Positions 42,251 to 53,300 of a stretch of DNA of 64,000 nucleotides are shown piece by piece; the first letter of the stretch is position 1, and every line of letters begins with the position of its first letter. Position numbers and translations under genes: made by a program. The notes beneath the pieces were generated by a model that was not told where the DNA came from, searched no databases, and saw only the letters and a list, made by a program, of their open reading frames with translations. Origin of the DNA: Oscarella lobularis. Taxonomy: Eukaryota; Porifera; Homoscleromorpha; Homosclerophorida; Oscarellidae. The stretch is taken from contig NC_089185.1 in assembly GCF_947507565.1 (NCBI RefSeq), positions 2,852,001-2,916,000 of the forward strand, read 5' to 3'.

Positions 42251-43168
42251 ACTTACAGTAGTTTAGTATCCTATAGAAAAATCTTTGTTTTGTCCCTGAT
42301 TTCGTGTCATTGATTATGAGCGTAGTTTGCAATCTGGCATTTCTTGTGTCGGTCTCTAGCAGCTTCTTCTTGAGCAGTAGTCTAGGTTTTATAGAAGCAT
42401 TATTTGTTGTGTCCGCTATTTAGTTCAAGAATTGGACTCAGGTGCATCCGCTTTATGCGAAGTTTTAGGCAGAGATGACTTTAGAATTTTCTTATGATTC
42501 CGCGACGAAAGAGGGCATCCAAAAAAATTGAACTTTCTATATGTTAACGTATGGGATCGTCTACCTTTAGTCGTGTAATCAGAGATATTCTCACGAGGCG
42601 GACGTTAGTTACAATAGCCTTTGCGGTCGCACATTTGTGAGTGTAGTCGTCGCACAACTGCTTCAGTCTCTGCAAAAAACGAGAACAGCTTGGCCATTGG
42701 ATATGAGAAACGGATATACTCCATCTCCAAAAAATTGATCTCACGTGTACAGAGATACCCCCGCAAAATCTGTTATATCGAGATTCCTAAACGCTCCTAC
42801 TCGTTAAGACATAGAAATTGAAACCGATAAAATAAAGCCGATGATCTAGCCTATATATCCCTACACTAAAAATGCATAAAACGAGAACCGCCAACCAGGA
42901 CTAACCCGTAATCATTCTAGAAATTCCATGGGATGTCTTGAGTAACGCACAAACGATAAAACGACGAACGCTAGGAGGTGAGGGGGAAAACAGAGAGGGT
43001 CAGATGGGAGAGTCATGTGATAATTCGCTCATACCTCAGTAATTAGCAACAGCAAGGTGACAACGATGTGAACTTCCCCACTATTTCTTCTATACAATAA
43101 AGACAAGGATATGATCATTGAATCAAGACAAAAAAATATTTGCGACGCTAGCTAGCTTGGTGCTCTAA
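42251..43168. other. Intergenic, with a third CDK5RAP1 scrap
   Basis: 42348-42376 repeats the TCTCTAGCAGCTTCTTCTTGAG segment of CDK5RAP1, marking the right edge of the BTB/CDK5RAP1 duplication array. A minus-strand block at about 42556-42670 (RLKQLCDDYTHKCATAKAIV) has splice-like borders and could be a lone exon, but no partner exons were found. Confidence 0.5.
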
Positions 43169-46147
43169 CTATAAGTCAGTTTCTACAGCCCATATTTCAC
43201 TATAATCAGTATGATGATCAAAACGCCTTGAAGGAGGCCTGTCCTCTCCGCTAGGTAAATCTAACTCAGCGTACGTAATTACGTTGGATGCCTGAGAGTA
43301 CTGAACGAAGTAAGGAATTTCGAACAATTATCCGTGACAATAATTATTATTATTTATACTCACTCTATTGCCTCCCTCGTCGTCTTCAGGTACTGATGAC
43401 GTCGATTTGTCGGTCGACGCGTATACGTCTCGGGATTTGGACTCCGATTCGCTTCCAGGTGTCGTAGCCTCAGTATGGCGCATTCCTACTTCCTCCACTC
43501 TCACTTCAAATGTCATTTCACCTGTCGACCAAGTTTCTATATATAAAGTTTACAGACTAAATCATTGTCATCTCTTACCCTTATTGTTCCTTCTAACGCA
43601 ACAGATGATAATCACAATGACCACAATAATAAGCACCGCACCCACGACACAAGGAATTATAATGATCAAAAGGTTTATATCGTCATCGCCTACACATACG
43701 GAGTCAGGTAAAACTCAGAGACTAAATCGCTTACTTGTACTTGGCGGTTCAGGAATAGATACGGTCGACGTAACGACGCTGCTACTGCTCCCCGTTGTCA
43801 CTTTAACGTTAATGCAGTAGTCACCGGGTTCTCGCAGACTCGTGACGTTAACCCAGATGACTCGACTGCTATGTGAACTGAACTCCGACTGAAGACTTTC
43901 ACCTGAGCACAGCGACACTTCGACGTCTCGAACGCCGCCGCATCTGTTATCGACGCGCAGCTGAAACGCTTGCCCTTCGTCGACGTCGACCACAGTGTCG
44001 GCAAGAAACTCGGGAAGTACTTCTAAAAAAGAAGAAATTTATCCTTATTATTAATAAATGCTATTGAACTGACCACACTGTGTTGAGCATGTTACTCGAC
44101 CTATTGAAGTTCCGTAGGCGTTTGCCGCTTCGACTTCCATATCGTACGACGTTTGTTCCGTTAAATTCTTTAGTTGGGTTTGAGTGACGTCCACTGTCAG
44201 ACTTTTCCAATTCGTTGGAGACGATGTGGGTTGGTATCTTACAATGTATGACCCAATAGCATCGCCTCCGTTGAATACAGTCCATGTTAGGAATAGAGAT
44301 GTCTCTTGTATTGAGCTACAAGTGATGTTTGCTTCTCCCGGAGCTATAACAACATCGTGTCTCTCTATATCTGATTGAGTGAGCCGGAAGTGATGCTTAC
44401 CTGATTTGGTTCTAATCCTTTTCGCCGTACTTCCTGTCACGCCAACTTCATTGTACGCAAATAGGGCGCAATAATATTCCGTGTTCGGGCGCAGTCCTCC
44501 TAACGTATCCATAGCCTTGGACAGATTGGTCATCGTCCTAGACATGCGTCCGCACATGGTGGGTTCGATGACTTGAATCGGAGTTTGACTACAGCACATG
44601 GTCACGTTCTGTATGCGACTGTTCCCATCGGAGCCAATCGACCATTCGTAGGAAAATGACTCGTTCGTCAAACTTGACATCGAGAACTGCACGCCAGTCG
44701 GTGCACCTAGATCGTCTCACTGGAGAAAAGCTGTTTGCAGCGTTCTCTCCTCTTACCTATAACCGTGAGATGAAGTTCTTTGCTGATAGTTCCTTCGCGC
44801 TGACTGGCTGTGATGGTGTAATTTCCTGAGTCTTCTCTCTTTGCTTGGAATGCATAGTTTAATGTCTTAGTGTCAGTAACGGTAACCTTCTTCGTATTCC
44901 CTTTACTAACAGTGATGTTATACGGCGGAGGATTCGAGGCGACTTCTGCTAACACGGAAACGCTATTTCCTTCGAGCACTCGACGAGACGACGGCGTGAA
45001 TGATATGGTCAGATTATCCAAATCTGTACACACGAAAAATACGTCATCGTTTCTATGACAATACTTTTTGACTTACACGTGACTGTGATTACCATCAGAG
45101 AGGAAACGATGCTTCCCAGACTATTTCTCGCTTCGCAGGTGTACGTTCCATCTTGACTTCGACGACCGTCCAACATCAAGGACACTGTTCTTTCTAAAGC
45201 CCCAGTCGCATCTTGGGTGGGATTCAGTTCCAATGAACGATTTCCGTTTCGTTTTCGCCACACCACAGCGGGCGACGGAACGATGTTAACCGAAAAAACG
45301 CAAAATAACTCGAGCGGCTGATTCTCCTGTAGAAAAAACGGAGACGTCAACGTCGACTGCCGAGATATTCTCGGCGCTCCTACGTAATAAGAAAAAAAAA
45401 TCATTATTGGCTCAAAGACAAAAGAAACTGACTTCCTAGAACGAACGAAAATACGTTCGTCGACGCCACTTGAGACGTATCATTTGCTCGACAAGTGAAG
45501 TCTGAAGCACCAAGCAAAAGGCCAATCGCAGCAGAGTCATCCCTTCGTACATAGAGTACGCTTTTTCGGTCAGAAACTTTGGTAATGTTGAGGGTTGAAT
45601 CGCCAGGGCCGAGTGCCACGCCATCGCGAACCCACTTAATTGTCGACGGATCTTGCGTTGAGCAGACTAAGTCGATATCTGCTTCGGTGATTACGACGGA
45701 ACGGACTGACGACGGGTCGTCCACAAAAACGGGGACGGAAAACACACCTAATAAAATTGGAAAAGTTTAATTAATTAAGTTAAGTACAAAATTGGAATCG
45801 GTGTAGGTCACAATCTAACTCTATCTAAACGACAAAGAGGGAGGAAACTGCGGCTAAAATAAGCACTTTCGTCATTTCGGTGACGTCAGTATCAGATCCG
45901 CTTTCCTGCTGACCGTTTTGTCTCCGTAAAGGCGAATTCGCTAGCTAAACGTACACTTGGATCCTGTTCTCGGCGATTCTATAGCGCGTTTTGCGTAGTT
46001 GCGAGAGAAACGACGTCTACGATCTAAATGCCAGGGCCCGTTGTTACCTCCGCTGTAAATCAATAGTACAAGAAGTATCCTCGGAACCGTCGCCTTCGAC
46101 TCTCCGCTCCGTTCCTTGTGATAACGCCACATTCGTTCGAAGTCCAT
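43169..46147 (-). CDS. Ig/FN3 transmembrane receptor with ITIM and ITSM tail
   Basis: Ten exons join in one frame to 749 residues: 46147-46048, 45747-45433, 45379-45077, 45023-44757, 44706-44401, 44343-44074, 44022-43735, 43689-43579, 43521-43364 and 43300-43169. Order: signal-anchor segment (VPRILLVLLIYSG), three Ig-like domains (WVRDGVALG; WRKRNGN..DGTYTCEARN; REDSGNYTIT), two fibronectin type III domains (LRPNTEYYCALFAYNEVG; LFLTWTVFNGGDAIGSYIVRY), a further beta-rich Cys domain, one membrane helix (LLIIIIPCVVGAVLIIVVIV) and a 100-residue tail. The tail ends with ITYAEL, a perfect ITIM (I/V/LxYxxL/V/I), and 25 residues later TDYSEI, a perfect ITSM (TxYxxV/I). Such tails recruit SH2 phosphatases or adaptors in vertebrate inhibitory receptors. 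The ligand is unknown. The exon-per-domain structure is typical of Ig receptors. Confidence 0.85.
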
Positions 46148-46509
46148 CACCTTACAAGAGAAAAGTTCCCGAATGCGAGTTGTGCAACCTCGAACACGAC
46201 TATAATACGACTTCCTTATTTGGTGGTGTTGCCTAGCAGCTGATTGCGAAGGTGGGAGTGCGGTCGCACGTACAGTATAACAGTATTATAAACTGCACGA
46301 GTCGATCACCGTAAATCAAGATTGATCTTACGTTGCTAGGCAGCAGACCACCCCTCACGAGAAAGAAGTTCCCGAATAGACATGTGACGCGTTTCCTTGT
46401 TTCAAAAACGTTCGGTCTGCGGCATACCAGACGCCGCCCGCGTCCATGGCGGTTGATATCAACACACGATCACGAGCACAGAGAAACCGTTGGATTCGAC
46501 GTGGCAATC
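46148..46509. other. Intergenic between receptor and Cys-rich gene
   Basis: No supported gene. CACGAGAAAGAAGTTCCCGAAT at 46358 resembles sequence near 46155, a small local repeat. The last part is shared with the leader before the second Cys-rich copy (about 48660-48688). Confidence 0.45.
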
Positions 46510-47834
46510 ATGAGAAAATTGGAGGTTTGTGCGTTGACAGTCGTGTGTCTTCTCAGCTTGACTACCGCCGGGGCGACTGCTGCGAACTGCGACACGAAAT
46601 CCGACTTGGGACTCACAGAATGCGTCAAATTGCCGGACTATACGGACTATCAGTGGGCCACCTGTCTCACCAAAGACTACATTATACGCGTTAGTGCGGC
46701 AGTAGGAAAATTGCACAGGTGCAAAGATTTCTTGAGGACGCAGTGCTACTATCAGTGCATGATCGAAGAGCACGATACGGAAGCTGGACAAGTGTATCCG
46801 GACTGTTCTTGCTCTTCCGGCGAAACTCCCGTAAAGACAGATATTTTATCTCCGGACTGCGTGAGCCCATCGGGCCTCAACTGCTCGTGGTACGAAAGCT
46901 GTCTTGAAAAAAGATACTCTTGCTCAGGAACCGAGTACGATTACGCCATCCGCTATGCTCTGAAATTCTGCAACCTCTACTCTGAAACATACTCTCAGTT
47001 TGTTACGTTGCTCGAAATTGGATCGATGCTACTCGCAAATGTTTGCAGGTTAAGTTAGTGCCTCTTCTTAGGCCATGGGTTCCAACAACGTGCAAAGATC
47101 TCTATGACACAGCGTTCGAATCACATCGCGGATGCTACTTGGCACCAGAGCCGGGTCTGTCTGTATGCCATTTGCCGTGTAAAGATGTGTGGCAAATATT
47201 TTGGTTGGTGCGTAAAGGTGGAGCATTTTCCACGGCTTTCAGCAAAACGCTCAAGCAATTTTTTCAAGTGGCGATAGGGTGTTTTAGTCAGCTCACGGAC
47301 ATAACGTGTCTAAAGGAAAACGTTCAACGGCTTGTCAGTTTTGGTGTCAGAACAACACCAGTGGGCGCACTTTCCAACTTAGGAGGAAGTCTTATAAACT
47401 ATTTGGCTGAGAAGTTTTCGTGGAAGAACCGTGGTTTGGATTGGATTCCCTTTAGCAGCGATGACCCATCTCCGTCTTCAAAGCGAAAACGAAGTGTTTC
47501 TGAAACGACGGAGTTTAACGTGCAAGTGCTGTTGGTTGACACGAGCTCTCTGAACAGCACTGACAGCAGTACTCCAGCTGCAGGACCGTCAACCCTTGAT
47601 AACGCTGTCTCTGAAGTTGAAGACTCCGTTGAAATGGGAAGTCTGTCGAAGATTCCCATCACTTTGAATGGAGCGACGCTGTCGGTAGGCGTGTCTAACT
47701 TCGGTAGCTGTCGCAGTCTTGAATGCAATGGGACCGAATTGGAGATATCTGCCAAAGCTCCGCCTTCTGCGGCCTTCTCCATTCATCAGCCAGGAATCAT
47801 CTGTGTTATCTTACTACTCGCTCTGCAGCTTTGA
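46510..47834 (+). pseudogene. Stanniocalcin-like Cys-rich gene, copy 1 (frameshifted)
   Basis: About 95% identical to copy 2 from signal peptide (MRKLEVCALTVVCLLSLTTA) to the GPI-type tail. One base is missing near 47001-47003 (TCAGTTTGTTACG against TCAGTTTGGTTCCG in copy 2), so the frame ends soon after CNLYSETYSQF and reopens from 47043. Everything else is preserved, so the change is recent, or it is a sequencing error, or an alternative product is made. If the base is an error, the gene is intact. Confidence 0.75.
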
Positions 47835-48136
47835 ATGCACTGTTCAAGCCGTTTTAAGTTTTGCACATGCCTTTTTTGCTATTGACTTTGTTTTTCAGTT
47901 TTTCAGCTGTCGTTTTTGTTAGCGCTTTTTGCTTTTTTTTTGTTTCTGGCTTGAGCAACCAAAACCTTTGCTTCTTAGCAAACACGTCAAACGACACTTC
48001 ACCCTCCTCAATGCATGTAAGCTAGACAGCAGACAATCTCAATTGCGAGGTCCTTCTTCAAAACGTAAGGTTCATTCGACGCGGTCAGTTCACTCTTATA
48101 CGGAATTCCCCAGACCTGCAATATACACCACCAAAA

Positions 48137-48540
48137 TTACTGTACAAGGTTGACTAGAAAAATGTCAAATTGCTTTCGAAATTGACGTTTCATTGGCTGT
48201 GTGGGAGTCAAAGCGATCGTCGAAGGAATCAAGGTAGAGAAAAGAGACACAAGTCTCTCCCTCTCAAAAGAGTCTCGCTTTGAATGAACAAATTCGTGAA
48301 GAAGCCGCGTGTATTCCTCCTGAAAGCAAAGTAGAGAAACTCCTAAAAAGATATACTGTACTACCGGATAGCAGCATATAAGAGAAAATAGAGCCTCAGA
48401 CGCCGGTTGCATGAGATCCACTTCAAAAACGAGTGTAGAATCAGTCTATTGAACAAGACCTAAAAACACACCATAAAATGATGACAAGGGTACGTGTGGT
48501 TTTCCCTACAGGAAAGAATCTTTTTAGAGTCTCCTCTGCA
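48137..48540 (-). pseudogene. Dead stub of the last XPO4 exons
   Basis: It matches 50316-50720, the last exons of XPO4, including EEYTRLLHEFVHSKRDSFER and the C-terminal QFRKQFDIFLVNLVQ. No other XPO4 exon lies nearby on this side. It was carried along when the stanniocalcin-like gene was duplicated. Confidence 0.85.
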
Positions 48541-48688
48541 GAGCGAGTTCGGTGTCTATTTTTAGACATGTGACGCATTTCCTTGTTTTCAGTTTCATAG
48601 GAAGGGTCACGGGACACGATCTCACGGGACACGATCACGGGACACGATCACGAGCACAGAAGAAACCGTTGGATTCGACGTGGCAATC

Positions 48689-50014
48689 ATGAGAAAATTG
48701 GAGGTTTGTGCGTTGACAGTCGTGTGTCTTCTCAGCTTGACTACCACCGGGGCGACTGCTGCGGACTGCAACACGGAATCCGACTTAGGACTCACAGAAT
48801 GCGTCGAATTGCCGGACTATACGGACTATCAGTGGGCCACCTGTCTCACCGAAGACTACATTACACGCGTTAGTGCGGCAATAGGAAAACTTCACAGGTG
48901 CAAAGATTTCAGGAGGACGCAGTGCTACTATCAGTGCATGCTCGAAACGCACGATATGGAAGCTGGACAAGTGTATCCGGACTGTTCTTGCTCTTCCGGC
49001 GAAGCTCCCATAAAGACAGACATTTTATCTCCGGACTGCGTGAGCCCATCGGGCCTCGACTGCTCGTGGTACGAAAGCTGTCTTGAAAAAAGATACTCTT
49101 GCTCAGGAACCGAGTACGATTACGCCATCAGCTATGCTCTGAAATTCTGCAACCTCTACTCTGAAACATACTCTCAGTTTGGTTCCGTTGCTCGAAATTG
49201 GATCGATGCTACTCGCAAATGTTTGCAGCTTAAGTTAGTGCCTCTTCTTAGGCCATGGGTTCCAACAACGTGCAAAGATCTCTATGACACAGCGTTCGAA
49301 TCACATGGCGGATGCTACTTGGCACCAAAGCCGGGTTTGTCTGTATGCCAGTTGCCGTGTAAAGATGTGTGGCAAATATTTTGGTTGGTGCGCAAAGGTG
49401 GAGCATTTTCCACGGCTTTCAGCAAAACGCTCAAGCAATTTTTTCAAGTGGCGATAGGGTGTTTTAGTCAGCTCACGGACATAACGTGTCTAAAGGAAAA
49501 CGTTCAACGGCTTGTCAGTTTTGGTGTCAGAACAACACCAGTGGGCGCACTTTCCAACTTAGGAGGAAGTCTTATAAACTATTTGGCTGAGAAGTTTTCG
49601 TGGAAGAACCGTGGTTTGGATTGGATTCCCTTTAGCAGCGATGACCCATCTCCGTCTTCAAAGCGAAAACGAAGTGTTTCTGAAACAACGGAGTTCAACG
49701 TGCAAGTGCTGTTGGTTGACACGAACTCTCTGAACAGCACTGACAGCAGTACTCCAGCTGCAGGACCGTCAACCCTTGATAACGCTGTCTCTGAAGTTGA
49801 AGACTCCGTTGAAATGGGAAGTCTGTCGAAGATTCCCATCACTTTGAACGGAGCGACGCTGTCGGTAGGCGTGTCTAACTTCGGTAGCTGTCGCAGTCTT
49901 GAATGCAATGGGACCGACTTGGAGATATCCGCCAAAGCTCCGCCTTCTGCGGCCTTTTCCATTCATCAGCCAGGAATCATCTGTGTTATCTTACTACTCG
50001 CTCTGCAGCTTTGA
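48689..50014 (+). CDS. Stanniocalcin-like Cys-rich GPI-type protein, copy 2
   Basis: Intronless frame of 441 residues from ATG 48689. Signal peptide about 1-25. Two Cys-rich parts follow: CVELPDYTDYQWATC..CYYQCMLETHDMEAG, then CSWYESCLEKRYSC with AISYALKFCNLYSETYSQF, WIDATRKCLQLKLVPLLRPW and CKDLYDTAFESHGGCYL. The spacing of C..F/Y..W...KC...C......CY resembles stanniocalcin, a secreted calcium/phosphate-regulating hormone; similarity is by pattern only. A KRKR site lies near residue 325. The C-terminus is Ser/Thr-rich, ending in a hydrophobic stretch (GIICVILLLALQL), as expected for a GPI anchor. Confidence 0.75.
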   Translation: MRKLEVCALTVVCLLSLTTTGATAADCNTESDLGLTECVELPDYTDYQWATCLTEDYITRVSAAIGKLHRCKDFRRTQCYYQCMLETHDMEAGQVYPDCSCSSGEAPIKTDILSPDCVSPSGLDCSWYESCLEKRYSCSGTEYDYAISYALKFCNLYSETYSQFGSVARNWIDATRKCLQLKLVPLLRPWVPTTCKDLYDTAFESHGGCYLAPKPGLSVCQLPCKDVWQIFWLVRKGGAFSTAFSKTLKQFFQVAIGCFSQLTDITCLKENVQRLVSFGVRTTPVGALSNLGGSLINYLAEKFSWKNRGLDWIPFSSDDPSPSSKRKRSVSETTEFNVQVLLVDTNSLNSTDSSTPAAGPSTLDNAVSEVEDSVEMGSLSKIPITLNGATLSVGVSNFGSCRSLECNGTDLEISAKAPPSAAFSIHQPGIICVILLLALQL

Positions 50015-50315
50015 ATGCACTGTTCAAGCCGTTTTAAGTTTTGCACATGCCTTTTTTGCTATTGACTTTGTTTTTCAGTTTTTCAGCTGTCGTTTTTGTT
50101 AGCGCGTTTTGCTTTTTTTTGTTTCTGGCTTGAGCAACCAAAACCTTTGCTTCTTAGCAAACACGTCAAGCGACACTTCACCCTCCTCAATGCATGTAAG
50201 CCAGACAGCAGACAATCCCAATTGCGAGGTCCTTCTTCAAAACGTAAGGTTCATTTGACGCGGTCAGTTCACTCTTATACGGAATTCCCCAGACCTGCAA
50301 TATACACCACCAAAA

Positions 50316-53300
50316 TTACTGTACAAGGTTGACTAGAAAAATGTCAAATTGCTTTCGAAATTGACGTTTCATTGGCTGTGTGGGAGTCAAAGTGATCGTT
50401 GAAGGAATCAAGCTAGAGAAAAGAGACACAAGTCTCTCTCGTTCAAGAGGGTCTTGCTTCGAATGAACAAATTCGTGAAGAAGCCGCGTGTATTCCTCCT
50501 GTAAACATAAGAAACCAAAGTAGAGGAATTCCTGAAAAGATTTATTACCGGATAGCAGCATATAAGAGAAAACAGAGCTTCAGACGCCGGTTGCATGAGA
50601 TCCACTTCAAACGAGTGTAGAATCAGTCTATTGAACAAGACCTAAAAGCACATCATAAAATGATGAGAAGGGTACGTGTGGTGTTCCTACAGGAAAGAAT
50701 CTTTTTAGAGTCTCTTCTGCAGAGCGTGTTCGGTGTCTATTTTTGAAGTGACTATCGCAGAGACTCGACAGTCCTTCAAAGCACAATTTTGTCACGTCAA
50801 CGTCGAAACTATTAACATTATTGATTGATTGATGAATTAAAAGACCACGTTTACTTGTCTACGCCTATTTCCAAGGATTGGGCGAGTGCTTCAAACTGCC
50901 CGTTGGGCAAACCGTTTACCTTATCCGGATAAATGTCACAGATGAAGGAAATCAGCTTGAAGTACTTTGCATGAAGTTCTTCGATCTATAGACAAATTTA
51001 TTATATAGAAAAACAGTCACTGCGCAGAACTTACTCGCAGTAGGTCCATTGTCACCAAGGGAAGGACTATGCTGAGGCCAAAGAGAACGACGTCAGCCAC
51101 GCTAACCGGATTTGAACTCGACTGCGCTGCTGTGCCTGAGGGGAAAACTCGTCACGATTGAAGCACTTTGTATTTACGTACCTGAGTCGGAAAAATCAAG
51201 GCAATCCTTTGAAATCAAGTTCGTCAATAGAGTGAGCAAAAGGCAAAGATCGTCACTCAAATTGTCCTGTCTTTTCCCTGTTCAAAACGATATATTATTA
51301 CTGGACTGTTCATGACTGTTACCTGTGCAACACGTGGAGTACTTCTTTATCAATTCTAGACATATTTCATAAAGCTTGAGGGAATTACTCTTAATCAATA
51401 CCAAATTAGAAACGTACAGCGTTGGAACTCTCATTCGTCACCCTACCTGATCTAGAAACGGAAGCAGACTATCTGTAACACCTACAAACATTTCCAGAAC
51501 CGTCGAAACTATCTCTTCACTCGCTTCGAGCAAAGAAACCGCAGACGCAAACATCGAAACGAGAAAAGAGAAGATGAAATCGTGACTCGTTTTCTGCGCT
51601 CCCGTCGACAATCCGTGAATGCACTCCAAGACGCTGATAATCTGAAGTTTCACATTCGAATCCTCTTGAGCGAGCGAAACAGAAAGAACAGCAGCACAAC
51701 GCGCCTGAAACGGCTCTAATAACTAAAAAAGAAATAAAGGGAAGAGCCCTAGTGGGCGCTTAGACACTTGGCTGTATGTGCTTACCTTTCTCCAATAGCT
51801 TAGTCTATCGTTTCCCATTTCGACCGCTGATCCGATCAGAGCTAACGCTTTGGCGACACACCGTCGTGTTTGAGACGGAAGTGTTAGAGTAAACGACGAC
51901 GATCCGTCAAACAGAGCGAAGTGAGCTAAATCCCACAAGGATTGACAACTAAGACCTATAAGAGATCTAGAGATACAAAGGAGAAGTTAAAAATCAATTC
52001 CCTCACTCAAACGAACCCACCTTGGACGAGACTGAACGAGTGCCAAGAGAAGCTTTCCACTGTCATTGACCAATTTTATTTCTCCAGACCACGACATGAA
52101 ATTGAAAACGACTTTATTCAAAATCATCTTCACAACGTCCGCCCCCAAATCGGAGCCGTTCCCAAACGCGACGACGATGGGCATACTCAATCGCGAATAC
52201 GCCGTCTCGTCGAACAACAAATAGTCGACGCACCAACGCCGAAGAAAAAAGACGATCGAACGACAAACCTGCGGACTGACGACACTCCGACAATCGAGCT
52301 GAACCAACGCCGTCTCGACGACGGCGAGACGAAGAACGAGAGCGACGAGCTCAACAACGCGATCCTCTCTACCGGTGAACGTCGGGCATTCGGCGCTGAC
52401 GCGTCGCACGAGACGCGCGGTGTCGTCGACACTCGTCGATGTCGAGGCGTCGTCCGCTTGGGCGATCGAGTAGTCGAGTAGTTCGCACGGAATCGTCGTC
52501 GTCGCGTCGTCGCCGTCGTCGTCGGCGAGAAAGAAGGCGGAAATCAAGAGAAGCCAGTGGGTTTCCTCGTGAAGCGACGTCAACGTCGATTCGGCGATGA
52601 GCGATCGATCGCCGCTCGATTGTCCGAATCGAAGCAATTCGTCGAATTTCGACGTTCGTTCTTTGAGAGCGTCGCAGAGGAGGGGAAGAGTTTCGGCGAC
52701 GACCGATCGGCCGATCAGGGCGACGTTTCGCAGTTCGGCACTGAAGGCGTCGCAGTCGTCTTCCTCAAGTTCGTGAATGTCGACTGTCGTTTGGAGTTGC
52801 TCTGACGTTCTGAGTCTGCAGTCGAGGTACGTTGTGAATATATCGAGGGCCGGCTTGGCGAAGATTCCGCGTGGGAATTTCTCGGCGTTCAATATAAACC
52901 ACGTGAAGCAGTCGAGGAGTTGATTGAGGCTTTCACTGTAGAGACTATCGCCGTCGACACCCTAGGAGAACATCAATAAATAAATAAAATTAGCTTTTAA
53001 TTGTTTCTTTATACTGTTTCCTTGATGATTGATGCTCGATTGAATTCGCGTGTTAGGTGAGTTAGACTTTGAAGGAGATTTTGAAGGAGACTTGGTGGGA
53101 AGCGATGGAAGTGAGTCACTGCAAACGTTGCGGTGAGTTTGCTAAAGACGTTGGCTATGCCTAGAGCATCGCTTCCAGACACATCGTCTCTACAGTATAC
53201 GTCACGAAATGTTATTGACGGCAATAATTTATTTGGTTACCTGACGATTTCAAGGAAGTTGCTTACAAAGAACTGAACGTATTCGAAGGAGACGTCATTG

